Below, in pieces: positions 7,661 through 16,686 of a stretch of DNA of 42,595 bases. The stretch covers positions 1 through 42,595 of the forward strand of contig JAKSRK010000013.1 in NCBI GenBank assembly GCA_024403655.1. Reading direction: 5' to 3'. This stretch comes from Saccharofermentans sp. (GTDB lineage: Bacteria; Bacillota; Clostridia; Saccharofermentanales; Saccharofermentanaceae). The number at the start of each line of letters is the position of its first letter. Within the stretch, counting starts at the first letter, position 1. Position numbers and translations under genes: made by a program. The notes beneath the pieces were generated by a model that saw only the letters and a program-made list of their open reading frames with translations, was not told the origin of the DNA and searched no databases.

Positions 7661-9520
7661 TTACTCTACCGTAACGCTCTTAGCGAGGTTTCTGGGCTTA
7701 TCTACATCACAGCCCTTGTATACAGCCATATAGTATGCAAAAAGCTGGCAAGGAAGAACTGCGAGAATAGGAGCCAGGAGAGGATCACAGTCAGGTATTG
7801 AGAATCTGGAATTGCATGAGAACTGTATATCCTTGAATCTCTCCGGAACTACTGCAAGAACCGTAGCTCCTCTTGTAGCTACTTCCTTAATATTAGACTC
7901 CATCTTACCTGCAAGATCGTCCTGAGTAATGGGACTTACTACAAGAGTTCCCTCTTCGATAAGAGCGATAGTACCATGCTTAAGTTCTCCACCCGCATAT
8001 GCTTCGGAATGAATATAAGAGATCTCCTTAAGCTTAAGAGATGTCTCCATTGCAAGATAGTAATCAAGACCTCTTCCAATGAAGAATGTGCTCTCGGCAT
8101 TAAAATGTCTTGAAGCAAATTTCTGTATCTCTTTCTGCTTATCAAGGATTGCAGCAAGCTTCTCAGGGATAGCAAGAAGTTCTTCCTGATAGTGCTTATA
8201 ATTATCGTCTTCAATCTTTCCCATTATGCGTGCGAACTTAAGTGCTACAAGATAAAGACATCCGAGCTGAGTTGTATAAGCCTTAGTGGAAGCAACTGAG
8301 ATCTCAGGTCCTGCTGCAGTATAAAGTACGTAGTCTGCCTCTCTTGCAATAGTACTTCCGATAACATTAACGATAGCAAGTGTCTTGCTACCAAGCTCTT
8401 TTGCCTTCTTCATGGCATTACGTGTATCAAGAGTCTCACCGGACTGTGATATCACGATGGTAAGAGTCTTATCGTCAACGATAGGATCCGAGTAGATGAA
8501 TTCACTTGCAACACCGCAGACAACAGGAATACGGCAAAGCTTCTCTATAAGATACTTTGCAACACATCCTGCGTGGTATGCAGTACCGCAGGCGATAATA
8601 TTAATATTGCGTAAGCTCTCAAGGTATTCACGGCTTACATCGAAATGCTCAAGAAGAATGTCGCCGTCCTTAATTCTGGGACTTACCGTAGCATCGAAGA
8701 CCTTGGGTTCCTCGAACATCTCCTTAAGCATGAAGTGAGCATAACCGCCCTTCTGAACGGAATTTGCATCCCACTCAACCTTCTCAACCTTGTAGTCTAC
8801 AGGCTCACCGTGGACATCTGTAATCTCAACTGAGTCCTTGGTCATGGTAAGAACACAATCGTCCTCAAGGAAGATAACATCCTTGGTATATTCGATCATG
8901 GCAGTAACATCGGAAGCGATGAAGTTCTCTTCCTTACCTACGCCAACTACGATCGGGTTATCCTTCTTGGCACAAACAAGCTTGTCGGGCTCATCTTCGC
9001 AAAGAACGCAAAGAGCATATGTACCTTCGATATCAAGAAGTGCACGTCTTACTGCAGAAGTAATATCCTTACTGCCGTTCAATACATAGTAGTATTCGAT
9101 GAGCTGAGCTGCTACCTCAGTATCAGTCTCAGACAGGAACTTATAGCCCTTCTTGGAAAGAAATGACTTAAGCTCTGCGTAGTTCTCAACGATACCGTTA
9201 TGTACTACGCAAAGCTTACCGTTCATTGATTTATGCGGATGAGAATTCTCATCACTGGGAGCACCGTGCGTAGCCCATCTCGTATGACCGATACCGGCCG
9301 AGATGCTGTTGGTCTTATTATCCTCGAGAGTAAATCCGGCATCTGAGACAGCCGTCCTTAACTCCTTTACATAGCCCTTCTTCTTGATAAGCTCAAGCTT
9401 ACCGTCATGAACGAAGGACACACCTGCTGAGTCATAACCTCTGTATTCCAATGTGGAAAGTCCGTTCAACAGAATCCCCAAAGTATTGCGGGGACCAATA
9501 TAGCCGACTATACCGCACAT
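7661..9520 (-). CDS. glmS: Glutamine-fructose-6-phosphate aminotransferase (isomerizing)
   Basis: 619 residues. It makes glucosamine-6-phosphate from fructose-6-phosphate and glutamine, the first step towards UDP-GlcNAc and the cell wall. The N-terminus MCGIVGYIG exposes C2, the glutaminase nucleophile, once Met is removed. Further on are the GHTRWATHG and HNGIVEN motifs of the class II amidotransferase domain, then two SIS domains (ISQSGETLDT, STKAYTTQ). The C-terminus KPRNLAKSVTVE is typical. AAAGGAG lies before the ATG. It is the last gene of the operon, 24 bases behind dapL. No glmS ribozyme is present in that gap. Confidence 0.97.
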   Translation of the reverse strand: MCGIVGYIGPRNTLGILLNGLSTLEYRGYDSAGVSFVHDGKLELIKKKGYVKELRTAVSDAGFTLEDNKTNSISAGIGHTRWATHGAPSDENSHPHKSMNGKLCVVHNGIVENYAELKSFLSKKGYKFLSETDTEVAAQLIEYYYVLNGSKDITSAVRRALLDIEGTYALCVLCEDEPDKLVCAKKDNPIVVGVGKEENFIASDVTAMIEYTKDVIFLEDDCVLTMTKDSVEITDVHGEPVDYKVEKVEWDANSVQKGGYAHFMLKEMFEEPKVFDATVSPRIKDGDILLEHFDVSREYLESLRNINIIACGTAYHAGCVAKYLIEKLCRIPVVCGVASEFIYSDPIVDDKTLTIVISQSGETLDTRNAMKKAKELGSKTLAIVNVIGSTIAREADYVLYTAAGPEISVASTKAYTTQLGCLYLVALKFARIMGKIEDDNYKHYQEELLAIPEKLAAILDKQKEIQKFASRHFNAESTFFIGRGLDYYLAMETSLKLKEISYIHSEAYAGGELKHGTIALIEEGTLVVSPITQDDLAGKMESNIKEVATRGATVLAVVPERFKDIQFSCNSRFSIPDCDPLLAPILAVLPCQLFAYYMAVYKGCDVDKPRNLAKSVTVE

Positions 9521-9544
9521 AAATAAGCTCCTTTGTATCTTGCA

Positions 9545-10732
9545 TTAAAGCAATTTATCGAGGCGCTCACATGCTTCCTTTGTAGCTTCGTATGTTCCGA
9601 ATGCCGTAAGGCGGAAAAAGCCTTCACCGCTCTTTCCAAAGCCCTCACCGGGTGTTCCGACAATCTGAGCTTCGTTAAGAAGGAAGTCGAAGAACTCCCA
9701 GCTGCTCATGCCCTTAGGACACTTAAGCCAGATATAAGGTGAGTTAACGCCACCTGTAAATTCTATCTCTTTTGACTTGAGAAGTACAGCAAGCATTGAG
9801 GCATTATTCTTGTAGTAGTTAATGTTCTTAAGACATTCTGCCTTACCTGCAGGTGACAATGCACTCTCTGCAGCTCTCTGAACAGGGTAAGAAACACCGT
9901 TGAACTTTGTAGCCTGTCTTCTGCTCCAAAGCTTGCTGATCTTAACTCCGTCAGATTCAAGCTCTTCGGGAATCACTGTCCATCCGCATCTTACGCCTGT
10001 AAATCCAGCGAACTTTGAGAAAGAGCAAATCTCGATAGCACACTCGGATGCACCCTCAATCTCGAATATTGTATGAGGAACATCCTCTACTACGAATGCT
10101 TCATAAGCAGAATCGTAAATGATGAGAGATCCTGTCTTAAGAGCGAAGTCTACCCATGCCTTAAGACCTTCGTAAGAATAAACCGCACCTGTAGGATTAT
10201 TGGGAGAGCAAAGATAAATAACTGCGCCGTTTACAGCGTGATCAATCTGATCGGGACCGGGAAGGAATCCATTCTCAAGATTACCTTCGATAAGGCTGAT
10301 ATTATGTCCGCTCATAAGATTGGAGTCAACATAAACGGGATATACGGGATCAGGAATGATGATCTCATTGTCGCCCATGATATCAACGATATTTCCGAGG
10401 TCAGACTTTGCTCCGTCTGATACATATACGCTGGAAGCGGGAATCTCTTTTCCCATCTCCTTGTAGTAGTTGGCGATAGCTTCCTTAAGGAAGTCGTAGC
10501 CGTACTCAGGCGGATAACCTCTGAAAGTCTCCTTTACGCCCATCTCGTCGGCAGCTTTCTTCATGGCATCGACTACTACCTTGGATAAAGGAAGAGTTAC
10601 ATCTCCAATACCCATTCTGATTACTTTCTTATCAGGATTCTCTTCCTGATACTTTCTTACACGGGAAGCAATCTCAGAGAAGAGATATGTCTCCTTAATA
10701 TTCTCGAAATTCTTATTAACCTTGATATTCAT
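9545..10732 (-). CDS. dapL: LL-diaminopimelate aminotransferase
   Basis: 395 residues. A PLP enzyme that converts tetrahydrodipicolinate directly to LL-diaminopimelate with glutamate as amino donor, the short route to lysine and peptidoglycan. The N-terminal region (RMGIGDVTLPL, FRGYPPEYGYDFLKEAI) is characteristic of DapL, not of general aspartate aminotransferases. The PLP lysine is in SFSKFAGFTGVR. It starts 5 bases after the pyrG stop, so translation is probably coupled. Its product is the substrate of DapF, here found fused to CarB at 30-31 kb. Confidence 0.95.
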   Translation of the reverse strand: MNIKVNKNFENIKETYLFSEIASRVRKYQEENPDKKVIRMGIGDVTLPLSKVVVDAMKKAADEMGVKETFRGYPPEYGYDFLKEAIANYYKEMGKEIPASSVYVSDGAKSDLGNIVDIMGDNEIIIPDPVYPVYVDSNLMSGHNISLIEGNLENGFLPGPDQIDHAVNGAVIYLCSPNNPTGAVYSYEGLKAWVDFALKTGSLIIYDSAYEAFVVEDVPHTIFEIEGASECAIEICSFSKFAGFTGVRCGWTVIPEELESDGVKISKLWSRRQATKFNGVSYPVQRAAESALSPAGKAECLKNINYYKNNASMLAVLLKSKEIEFTGGVNSPYIWLKCPKGMSSWEFFDFLLNEAQIVGTPGEGFGKSGEGFFRLTAFGTYEATKEACERLDKLL

Positions 10733-10737
10733 GCTTC

Positions 10738-12339
10738 TTATTTCCTTTCGCTTGCTGCCTTTATAAGTCCCTTGAAGAGAGGGTGTGCTTTATTGGGTCT
10801 GCTCTTAAATTCAGGATGGAACTGAACTCCTACAAAGAATCGCTTATCAGCATATTCAACCGTTTCAACAAGGCTTCCGTCGGGAGAAAGACCACTTAAG
10901 ATAAGACCTGAGTTGGTAAGATCATCCCTGTAGATATTATTTACTTCGTATCTGTGACGATGTCTCTCGTTGATGCTTAAGGACTGATAGCACTCCTGCA
11001 TCTTACTGCCTTCTTTTATGCTGCAGGGATAGCTTCCGAGTCTTAATGTTCCGCCCTTCTTGATGTCATCACTCTGACCGGGCATGAAGTCGATTACCTT
11101 ATGTTCAGAATCGGGAGCAAACTCACCTGAGTTAGCGTCAGCCCAGCCTACAAGATTTCTTGCTGCTTCGATAACGGCAATCTGCATTCCAAGACAGATA
11201 CCAAGATAAGGAAGATCATGCTCACGGCAGTATTTTGCTGTAAGAATCATGCCCTCTGTACCTCTTGTTCCGAAGCCGCCGGGAACGATTACACCGTCAA
11301 GGCCGGACAGCTTTGAATCAATGTCAGACTCGCTTAATGTCTCTGAATCAATCCAGTCTATGTTAACTTTTACGCCTTCTGCAAAGCCTGCATGCTGCAA
11401 TGCTTCTGCAACTGACAAGTATGCATCGTGAAGCTGAACATACTTACCGACAAGGCCGATTACAACTTCCTTATCGCGGTTCTTAATCTTACTAATAAGC
11501 TCCTGCCATTCTGTAAGATCGGGATCCGGAACATCAAGTTCAAGTCTTCTGCAGACAATCTCTGACATATTGGACTTCTCGAGCATAAGAGGAGCTTCGT
11601 AAAGGATAGGCAATGTGTCATTTACGATAACGCAGTCTTCCTTAACATTACAGAAGTTGGCAATCTTGGAACAGATATTCTTATCCTCAATAGGCTCATC
11701 CGTACGAAGAACGATAATGTCAGGAGATATACCCATTCCCTGAAGTTCTTTTACGGAGTGCTGTGTAGGCTTGGACTTATGTTCTCCTGAAGCCTTAAGA
11801 TAAGGAAGGAGACATACGTGAATATATAAAGAATTCTCCTTACCTACTTCGTTACCAACCTGTCTGATAGCCTCAATGAAGGGCTGAGACTCAATATCAC
11901 CTGTCGTTCCTCCGACTTCGGTAATAACGATATCAGCATCGGACTTCTTACCTACGTTATAGATGAATCTCTTAATCTCATCCGTAATATGAGGGATAAT
12001 CTGAACGGTGCTTCCGAGGTAATCACCGTTACGCTCCTTTGCAATAACATTGGAGTAAACCTTACCGGTAGTAAGATTAGAGAACTTGTTAAGATCCTCA
12101 TCGATAAATCTCTCATAGTGACCAAGGTCAAGATCGGTCTCTGCTCCGTCTTCGGTTACATAAACCTCTCCATGCTGATAGGGACTCATTGTTCCCGGAT
12201 CAACATTTATATAAGGATCGAGTTTCTGAGAAGCTACCTTAAGACCTCTCATCTTAAGAAGTCTTCCCAAAGATGCTGCAGTAATACCCTTACCGAGTCC
12301 CGAGACGACTCCGCCTGTAACAAAAATATACTTTGTCAT
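10738..12339 (-). CDS. pyrG: CTP synthase
   Basis: 533 residues. It aminates UTP to CTP using ATP and glutamine. The N-terminal amidoligase domain opens with [17 protein letters not shown] (P-loop). The C-terminal class I glutaminase domain holds the nucleophile elbow LGICLGMQ and the HPE of its triad in VQFHPEF. GGAGG lies 9 bases before the ATG and overlaps the end of the ANTAR gene. As a glutamine user it fits the nitrogen-controlled operon it lies in. Confidence 0.97.
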   Translation of the reverse strand: MTKYIFVTGGVVSGLGKGITAASLGRLLKMRGLKVASQKLDPYINVDPGTMSPYQHGEVYVTEDGAETDLDLGHYERFIDEDLNKFSNLTTGKVYSNVIAKERNGDYLGSTVQIIPHITDEIKRFIYNVGKKSDADIVITEVGGTTGDIESQPFIEAIRQVGNEVGKENSLYIHVCLLPYLKASGEHKSKPTQHSVKELQGMGISPDIIVLRTDEPIEDKNICSKIANFCNVKEDCVIVNDTLPILYEAPLMLEKSNMSEIVCRRLELDVPDPDLTEWQELISKIKNRDKEVVIGLVGKYVQLHDAYLSVAEALQHAGFAEGVKVNIDWIDSETLSESDIDSKLSGLDGVIVPGGFGTRGTEGMILTAKYCREHDLPYLGICLGMQIAVIEAARNLVGWADANSGEFAPDSEHKVIDFMPGQSDDIKKGGTLRLGSYPCSIKEGSKMQECYQSLSINERHRHRYEVNNIYRDDLTNSGLILSGLSPDGSLVETVEYADKRFFVGVQFHPEFKSRPNKAHPLFKGLIKAASERK

Positions 12340-12357
12340 GAATATATCCTCCGCGCC

Positions 12358-12942
12358 TTACGGCTTTGTATAATCTTTAATAATCTCCGATGCGACATTG
12401 ATTTTGCTTCGCCTTGTGTCCATGGCAAGCTTCTCAATATATCGGTGAGCTTCTTTCTCGCTCATATTAAGAACATCAATAAGAAGCCACTTCGCACGGT
12501 TTACAGTCTTAATCTCTGTAAGCTTCTCCTCAAAAGAAGCATTCTTCTGCTCCATCTTTACAAGGCGCCTTCTTGTAGCCTTTATAAGCTGAAGCGACTG
12601 CTTTACCACCGCTCTGGAAGTTGGCTTGGATATAGTAAGCACCCCGTATTCTTCGATCTTCGAAGAAACTTCTTCGTAGAACTCGGCATTAACACACAAA
12701 AGCACACCGCTGCCTGAAGAATCTGCAGTATCTATCGCAAAGTTTACGCCGAACTCATCGGGCAGGGGCGTATTTACAACGACGATGTCGAAGTCCCTTT
12801 CGAGAAGAAGTCTTCTGCCTTCGCCTACATTGCCGGCTATCTGCGTATAGTATTCATCAGGAAGCATTATTTCGGTGAGGACCTGATTGAATTTTGCTGC
12901 AGCCGAAACAATAAGCACACTAAATGTACCCTTACTATTCAA
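12358..12942 (-). CDS. ANTAR-domain RNA-binding antiterminator with a degenerate receiver domain (NitR/NasT-like)
   Basis: 194 residues from a TTG start (12942) preceded by AAGGAGG. Residues 6-120 have a response-regulator fold, but the phospho-acceptor Asp is Asn (N57 in VVVNTPLP), while the later KP (106-107) is kept. Residues 137-189 are an ANTAR domain (VNRAKWLLIDVLNMSEKEAH), which binds short RNA hairpins with six-base loops and prevents terminator formation. A coiled linker joins the two. Clostridial glutamine synthetase genes with a linked ANTAR regulator are known. Without a phosphorylatable Asp the signal must come by another route, for instance a protein partner. Probable targets are the leaders described at 14.2, 14.4 and 41.5 kb. 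Confidence 0.9.
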   Translation of the reverse strand: MNSKGTFSVLIVSAAAKFNQVLTEIMLPDEYYTQIAGNVGEGRRLLLERDFDIVVVNTPLPDEFGVNFAIDTADSSGSGVLLCVNAEFYEEVSSKIEEYGVLTISKPTSRAVVKQSLQLIKATRRRLVKMEQKNASFEEKLTEIKTVNRAKWLLIDVLNMSEKEAHRYIEKLAMDTRRSKINVASEIIKDYTKP

Positions 12943-12985
12943 ATGTCCTCACCTCCTTAATCTTCTATATACCGCTTTAAATTAA

Positions 12986-14182
12986 TTACTTTATGTAACA
13001 GTCTGTTACTGAAGGATTAAGTACTCTGCTTAAGAACTCACTCTCGGAAGCCTTCTGTCTTGCTTCTTTCAAAGTAAGAGGAAGAACTTCAAATACACCT
13101 TCGCAATCCTCATGGTCTGTATTAGTCGGAGCCTGAAGCTCATACTTGTTAACGATGCCCTCAAGTGCAGCTTCAATAAGAAGAGCATTGGCAAGATAAG
13201 GATTGGAATTAGCATCGGGAGACCTTAACTGAGCATAGTGGTGTGTTCCCTTTGCAGGTGGAATCCTTATAAGCTGGTTACGATGATCCTTGGACCATGT
13301 AACGTATCTGGGAGCACTGCCCTCACCGAGTCTGTCGTAAGACTCAACCTTGGGATTAAGGAAAACGGTGCACTCACTTATGTGCTTAAGTACTCCTGCA
13401 ATTGCATTGGGAAGTATCTGCTCGCCGCTGTCTGCACATGCTCTCATATTTATGTGGTATCCGTTACCGGGGAAGCCCTTCAAAGGCTTGGGAGAAAAGT
13501 CTGCATAAAGACCGTTTCTTGCTGCTATCGTCTTTACTACCGTAATAAAAGTAGAAACATGATCTGCGATAGTAAGAGGATCTGAACTTCTGAAGTCAAT
13601 CTCATTCTGACCGGGACCTGCTTCATGGTGAGAATTAACAGGCTGAATACCCATTCTCTCCAGTGTAAAACATATCTCTCTTCTAATATTCTCACCCTTA
13701 TCAAGAGGACCAATATCCATATAGCCTGCATTGTCGTAAGGAATATCAGTAGGATTACCATCTTCGTCCGTCTTAAAAAGATAGAACTCCATTCTGGAAC
13801 CGAATCTGAAACTAATACCCAGGCTCTGAGCCTTGGCAACAACATCCTTAAGGATGCGTCTTGTATCTGCCTCGAAAGGCGTACCGTCGTGGTAAGTAAT
13901 ATCACAGAACATTCTTACTACCCTGCCGTGATCGGGCCTCCAGGGAAGTAAAGTTGTTGTAGAAAGGTCCGGATGCAGATAAAGATCTTCTCTTGTTGTC
14001 TCTGCAAAGCCGCTTAAGAAGGATCCGTTGATTGCAACACCATACTTAAAAGCTCTCTCCAACTCACTCGGCAATATAGAAATATTCTTAGGCACACCGA
14101 AGACATCACAAAAGGCAAGCCTTATGAACTTAATGTCCTCTTCCTCGATATACTGCATGAATTCATCGATGCTGCAATCCAT
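12986..14182 (-). CDS. Glutamine-synthetase-like protein with a substituted ammonium site
   Basis: 398 residues from the ATG at 14182, which follows GACGGAGG; the longer frame from 14284 would start within the leader and promoter. The fold is that of type I glutamine synthetase, with MEFYLF (E132), HHEAGPGQNEIDF (E187, E194), GNGYHIN (H243) and RSPDxxxNPYL. Several key residues differ. The DGS of the ammonium loop is NGS (N52), the catalytic flap YEAP is GSAP and one residue shorter (Ser in place of the Glu), and the metal-ligand Glu of ExR is Gln (Q318). It is also shorter than usual (about 440). It may be a sensor or may use another amine. The ANTAR gene follows 43 bases later. Confidence 0.85.
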   Translation of the reverse strand: MDCSIDEFMQYIEEEDIKFIRLAFCDVFGVPKNISILPSELERAFKYGVAINGSFLSGFAETTREDLYLHPDLSTTTLLPWRPDHGRVVRMFCDITYHDGTPFEADTRRILKDVVAKAQSLGISFRFGSRMEFYLFKTDEDGNPTDIPYDNAGYMDIGPLDKGENIRREICFTLERMGIQPVNSHHEAGPGQNEIDFRSSDPLTIADHVSTFITVVKTIAARNGLYADFSPKPLKGFPGNGYHINMRACADSGEQILPNAIAGVLKHISECTVFLNPKVESYDRLGEGSAPRYVTWSKDHRNQLIRIPPAKGTHHYAQLRSPDANSNPYLANALLIEAALEGIVNKYELQAPTNTDHEDCEGVFEVLPLTLKEARQKASESEFLSRVLNPSVTDCYIK

Positions 14183-14202
14183 GTTACGACCTCCGTCAAA
14201 AA

Positions 14203-14258
14203 TCCGAATAAAAGAATAAGCGCCCATCCGTGACAGTACGTCTGCCAAGGATGAACGC
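14203..14258 (-). terminator. Leader terminator (attenuator) of the GS-like operon
   Basis: On the minus strand GCGTTCATCC (14258-14249) pairs with GGATGGGCGC (14229-14220), 10 pairs including two G-U. A T-rich tail TTATTCTTTTATT follows. It lies between promoter and start codon, so it must be bypassed for expression. Its 5' arm overlaps the hexaloop hairpin at 14253-14266. Confidence 0.7.
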
Positions 14259-14266
14259 CGTTGTCC
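14253..14266 (-). promoter_or_regulatory. ANTAR-type hexaloop hairpin in the leader of the GS-like operon
   Basis: On the minus strand GGAC-AACGGC-GTTC forms a four-pair stem (one G-U) and a six-base loop with A at position 1 and G at position 4, the signature of ANTAR targets. It begins at the expected transcription start. It overlaps the terminator 5' arm, so the two structures exclude each other. Confidence 0.6.
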
Positions 14267-14274
14267 ACTTAAAA

Positions 14275-14303
14275 AATTTAACACTCAGAACAGAATATGT
14301 CAA
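14275..14303 (-). promoter_or_regulatory. Promoter of the GS-like/ANTAR/pyrG/dapL/glmS operon
   Basis: On the minus strand: TTGACA (14303-14298), a 17-base spacer and TAAATT (14280-14275). Transcription should start near 14268, giving a leader of about 85 bases. Confidence 0.75.
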
Positions 14304-14350
14304 CAAAATATAGAGGCGATAAGCATCATGAAAAATTGCGAAAATCGCTA

Positions 14351-14380
14351 TTGACAAGCAAGTGACCTTAGCGGTATATT
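14351..14380 (+). promoter_or_regulatory. Promoter of glnN
   Basis: A perfect TTGACA (14351-14356), an 18-base spacer and TATATT (14375-14380). Transcription should start near 14387, about 96 bases before the glnN start. It is back to back with the promoter at 14275-14303. Confidence 0.8.
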
Positions 14381-14399
14381 GCTGTCAGAACACAAAACG

Positions 14400-14450
14400 A
14401 ACGGCAATGGCGCCGCAGGCTTAACGGTCTGTGGCGCCTTGTCGTTTTTT
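14400..14450 (+). terminator. Leader terminator (attenuator) of glnN
   Basis: Arms 14400-14418 and 14429-14446 pair almost fully, with the core GGCGCC and CAG/CTG, and a run of T follows. A perfect intrinsic terminator thus stands between the promoter and the glnN ribosome binding site. Its 5' arm contains the hexaloop hairpin at 14402-14415. Confidence 0.85.
14402..14415 (+). promoter_or_regulatory. ANTAR-type hexaloop hairpin in the glnN leader
   Basis: CGGC-AATGGC-GCCG: four perfect pairs and a six-base loop with A1 and G4. It lies inside the terminator 5' arm, so holding this hairpin would stop terminator formation. I do not see a convincing first hairpin upstream, which classical two-hairpin ANTAR sites have. 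Confidence 0.6.
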
Positions 14451-14482
14451 ACGTTTAGACAAAAGTAAAAGGAGAGTTCAAC

Positions 14483-16570
14483 ATGAAGAACACAGCAGAG
14501 ATTTTCGGCGAGAATGTTTTCAGCGAGAGCGTCATGAGAGAAAGACTTCCCAAGGCAACATTCAAAGAAGTTAAGAATGCTATTTACAAGGGTCATCGCC
14601 TCTCCCCCGAAGTAGCTAACGTAGTTGCCAACGAGATGAAGCAGTGGGCCATCGAGAAGGGCTGCACACACTATACTCATTGGTTCCAGCCTATGACCGG
14701 TATCACAGCTGAGAAGCACGACAGCTTTATCAGCCCCGCAGATGAGGGTAAGGTTATCCTTACTTTCTCCGGTAAGGAACTTACACAGGGTGAGCCTGAT
14801 GCATCTTCTTTCCCTTCCGGCGGACTTAGAGCTACATTCGAGGCTAGAGGTTATACAGCATGGGATCCTACATCCTTCGCATTCGTTAAGGAAGGTGTTC
14901 TTTGCATCCCTACTGCTTTCTGTTCTTACGGCGGTGAGGCTCTTGATAAGAAGACTCCCCTCCTTCGTTCCATGGAAGCTATCAATAAGCAGGCATTAAG
15001 AGTATTGAAGCTTTTCGGAAATGATGATGTTGAAAGAGTAAATACAACAGTTGGTCCTGAGCAGGAGTACTTCCTCATTGATTCTGAGGGTTACAATGCA
15101 AGAAAGGATCTTATCTACACAGGAAGAACACTTTTCGGTGCTACTCCTCCTAAGGGACAGCAGATGGAAGATCACTACTTTGGTGTAATCAAGCCCAGAG
15201 TACAGGCTTTCATGAAGGATTTGAACGACGAGCTTTGGAAGCTTGGTATCCTTGCTACAACAGAGCATAACGAAGTTGCTCCTTCACAGCACGAGCTTGC
15301 TCCCATCTTCACAACAACTAACCTCGCTACAGATCATAACCAGCTTACAATGGAGATCATGAAGAAGGTTGCTCAGAAGCACGGTCTTGTTTGCCTCCTT
15401 CACGAGAAGCCTTTCGCAGGTGTTAACGGTTCCGGTAAGCACAACAACTGGTCTATCAGCACAGATACAGGCATCAACCTCTTAGAGCCCGGTGATACAC
15501 CTTATGAGAACGCTCAGTTCCTTCTTTTCCTTACAGCTATTATCAGAGCTGTAGACGATTATCAGGATCTCCTTCGTATCTCAGTTGCTTCTGCAGGTAA
15601 CGATCACAGACTTGGTGCTAACGAAGCTCCTCCTGCAGTTATCTCTATCTTCCTCGGTTCCGAGCTTACAGAGATTTTGGATTCTATCGAGAACGATACT
15701 CCCTACGGTGCTAAGGAGAAGGAACTCCTCAAGGTTGGTGTTCACGTACTTCCCAAGTTCCCTAAGGACACAACAGATCGTAACAGAACATCTCCTTTTG
15801 CTTTCACAGGCAACAAGTTCGAGTTCAGAATGCTCGGTTCATCCGCTTCTGTTGCTCTTCCTAACACAGTTCTTAACACTGCAGTAGCAGAGATTCTTAT
15901 GCAGTATGCAGATGTTCTTGAAGGTGCTTCTGACTTCACAGCAGCTCTTCACGACCTTATCAAGAGCGAGATTAAGGCTCACAAGAGAATCATCTTCAAC
16001 GGTAACGGTTACGACGATGCATGGATTGCTGAGGCTGAGAAGAGAGGTCTTTCCAACCTTAAGGCAACACCTGATGCAGTTGCTCATTACCTCGACAAGA
16101 AGAACGTTGACCTCTTCACATCTCACAAGGTTTACTCCGAGATTGAGATGCAGTCACGTCACGAAGTATTCCTTGATAAGTACTGCAAGCTTCTCCACAT
16201 CGAAGCTATGACAATGCTTGAGATGGCTAAGCAGGATATCCTTCCCGCTGTTAGCTCTTACTCTTCAACACTTGCAGAGAACATCCTTTCTAAGGATCAG
16301 CTCGGTATTAAGAGCGAGTTCGAGAGCAAGACTCTTGAAGACATCTCTGCTGATATGAAGACTGCTTACGAAGCTTACGAGGCACTTTCCGCATCAATCG
16401 TTAAGGTTGAAGAGGAAGAGGATCTTGTAGCTAAGGCTGATACTTATAAGGATACAGTCAAGGAGCAGATGGAAGCTCTCAGAACTGCATGCGACAAGCT
16501 CGAGACAGAGACAGCTGCAGAGTTCTGGCCCTTCCCTACATACGGAGAGCTTCTCTTCGCAGTTCGCTAA
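14483..16570 (+). CDS. glnN: Glutamine synthetase type III
   Basis: 695 residues, the normal length of the GSIII class. It makes glutamine from glutamate, ammonium and ATP, and here it is the glutamine synthetase with an intact-looking active site. The family signatures are visible: HWFQPMTG and EKHDSF near the N-terminus, [44 protein letters not shown] and [19 protein letters not shown] lies before the ATG. Expression should depend on reading through the leader terminator at 14400-14450. The amt gene follows 116 bases later, so assimilation and uptake of ammonium are paired. Confidence 0.97.
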   Translation: MKNTAEIFGENVFSESVMRERLPKATFKEVKNAIYKGHRLSPEVANVVANEMKQWAIEKGCTHYTHWFQPMTGITAEKHDSFISPADEGKVILTFSGKELTQGEPDASSFPSGGLRATFEARGYTAWDPTSFAFVKEGVLCIPTAFCSYGGEALDKKTPLLRSMEAINKQALRVLKLFGNDDVERVNTTVGPEQEYFLIDSEGYNARKDLIYTGRTLFGATPPKGQQMEDHYFGVIKPRVQAFMKDLNDELWKLGILATTEHNEVAPSQHELAPIFTTTNLATDHNQLTMEIMKKVAQKHGLVCLLHEKPFAGVNGSGKHNNWSISTDTGINLLEPGDTPYENAQFLLFLTAIIRAVDDYQDLLRISVASAGNDHRLGANEAPPAVISIFLGSELTEILDSIENDTPYGAKEKELLKVGVHVLPKFPKDTTDRNRTSPFAFTGNKFEFRMLGSSASVALPNTVLNTAVAEILMQYADVLEGASDFTAALHDLIKSEIKAHKRIIFNGNGYDDAWIAEAEKRGLSNLKATPDAVAHYLDKKNVDLFTSHKVYSEIEMQSRHEVFLDKYCKLLHIEAMTMLEMAKQDILPAVSSYSSTLAENILSKDQLGIKSEFESKTLEDISADMKTAYEAYEALSASIVKVEEEEDLVAKADTYKDTVKEQMEALRTACDKLETETAAEFWPFPTYGELLFAVR

Positions 16571-16597
16571 GCGCACAATTAATCCCCATATAAAAAG

Positions 16598-16663
16598 AAA
16601 GCGGCCTACGGCAGTCCGACTAATTCCCAGGATCAGGGGAATGTTGGACTGCCGTAGTTGCTT
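16598..16663 (+). terminator. Strong hairpin between glnN and amt (partial terminator or attenuator)
   Basis: CTACGGCAGTCC (16606-16617) and GGACTGCCGTAG (16646-16657) pair perfectly over 12 bases, with a second inner stem ATTCCC/GGGAAT. The outer AAAGC and GCTTT extend it. The tail TTGCTTTAAT has few T. It may end part of the glnN transcripts and so set the glnN to amt ratio. I see no A..G hexaloop hairpin in it. Confidence 0.55.
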
Positions 16664-16686
16664 TAATAAAAAGGAGACAATGATTT

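Noticed and set aside
9521..9544. glmS ribozyme upstream of glmS
   Set aside because: Only 24 bases separate dapL and glmS, too few for the ribozyme.
11989..12717. Long plus-strand open frame (242 codons) across pyrG and the ANTAR gene
   Set aside because: It lies antisense to two certain genes, has no ribosome binding site and its product has no recognisable features. It is a shadow frame.
12986..14284. Start of the GS-like gene at 14284 (432 residues)
   Set aside because: This start would lie upstream of the predicted transcription start, and the extra 34 codons cover the terminator and hexaloop hairpin. The ATG at 14182 has GGAGG.
14387..14401. First hairpin (P1) of a classical two-hairpin ANTAR site in the glnN leader
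   Set aside because: The best candidate, TGT-CAGAAC-ACA, has three weak pairs and lacks A1 and G4 in the loop. I do not claim it.
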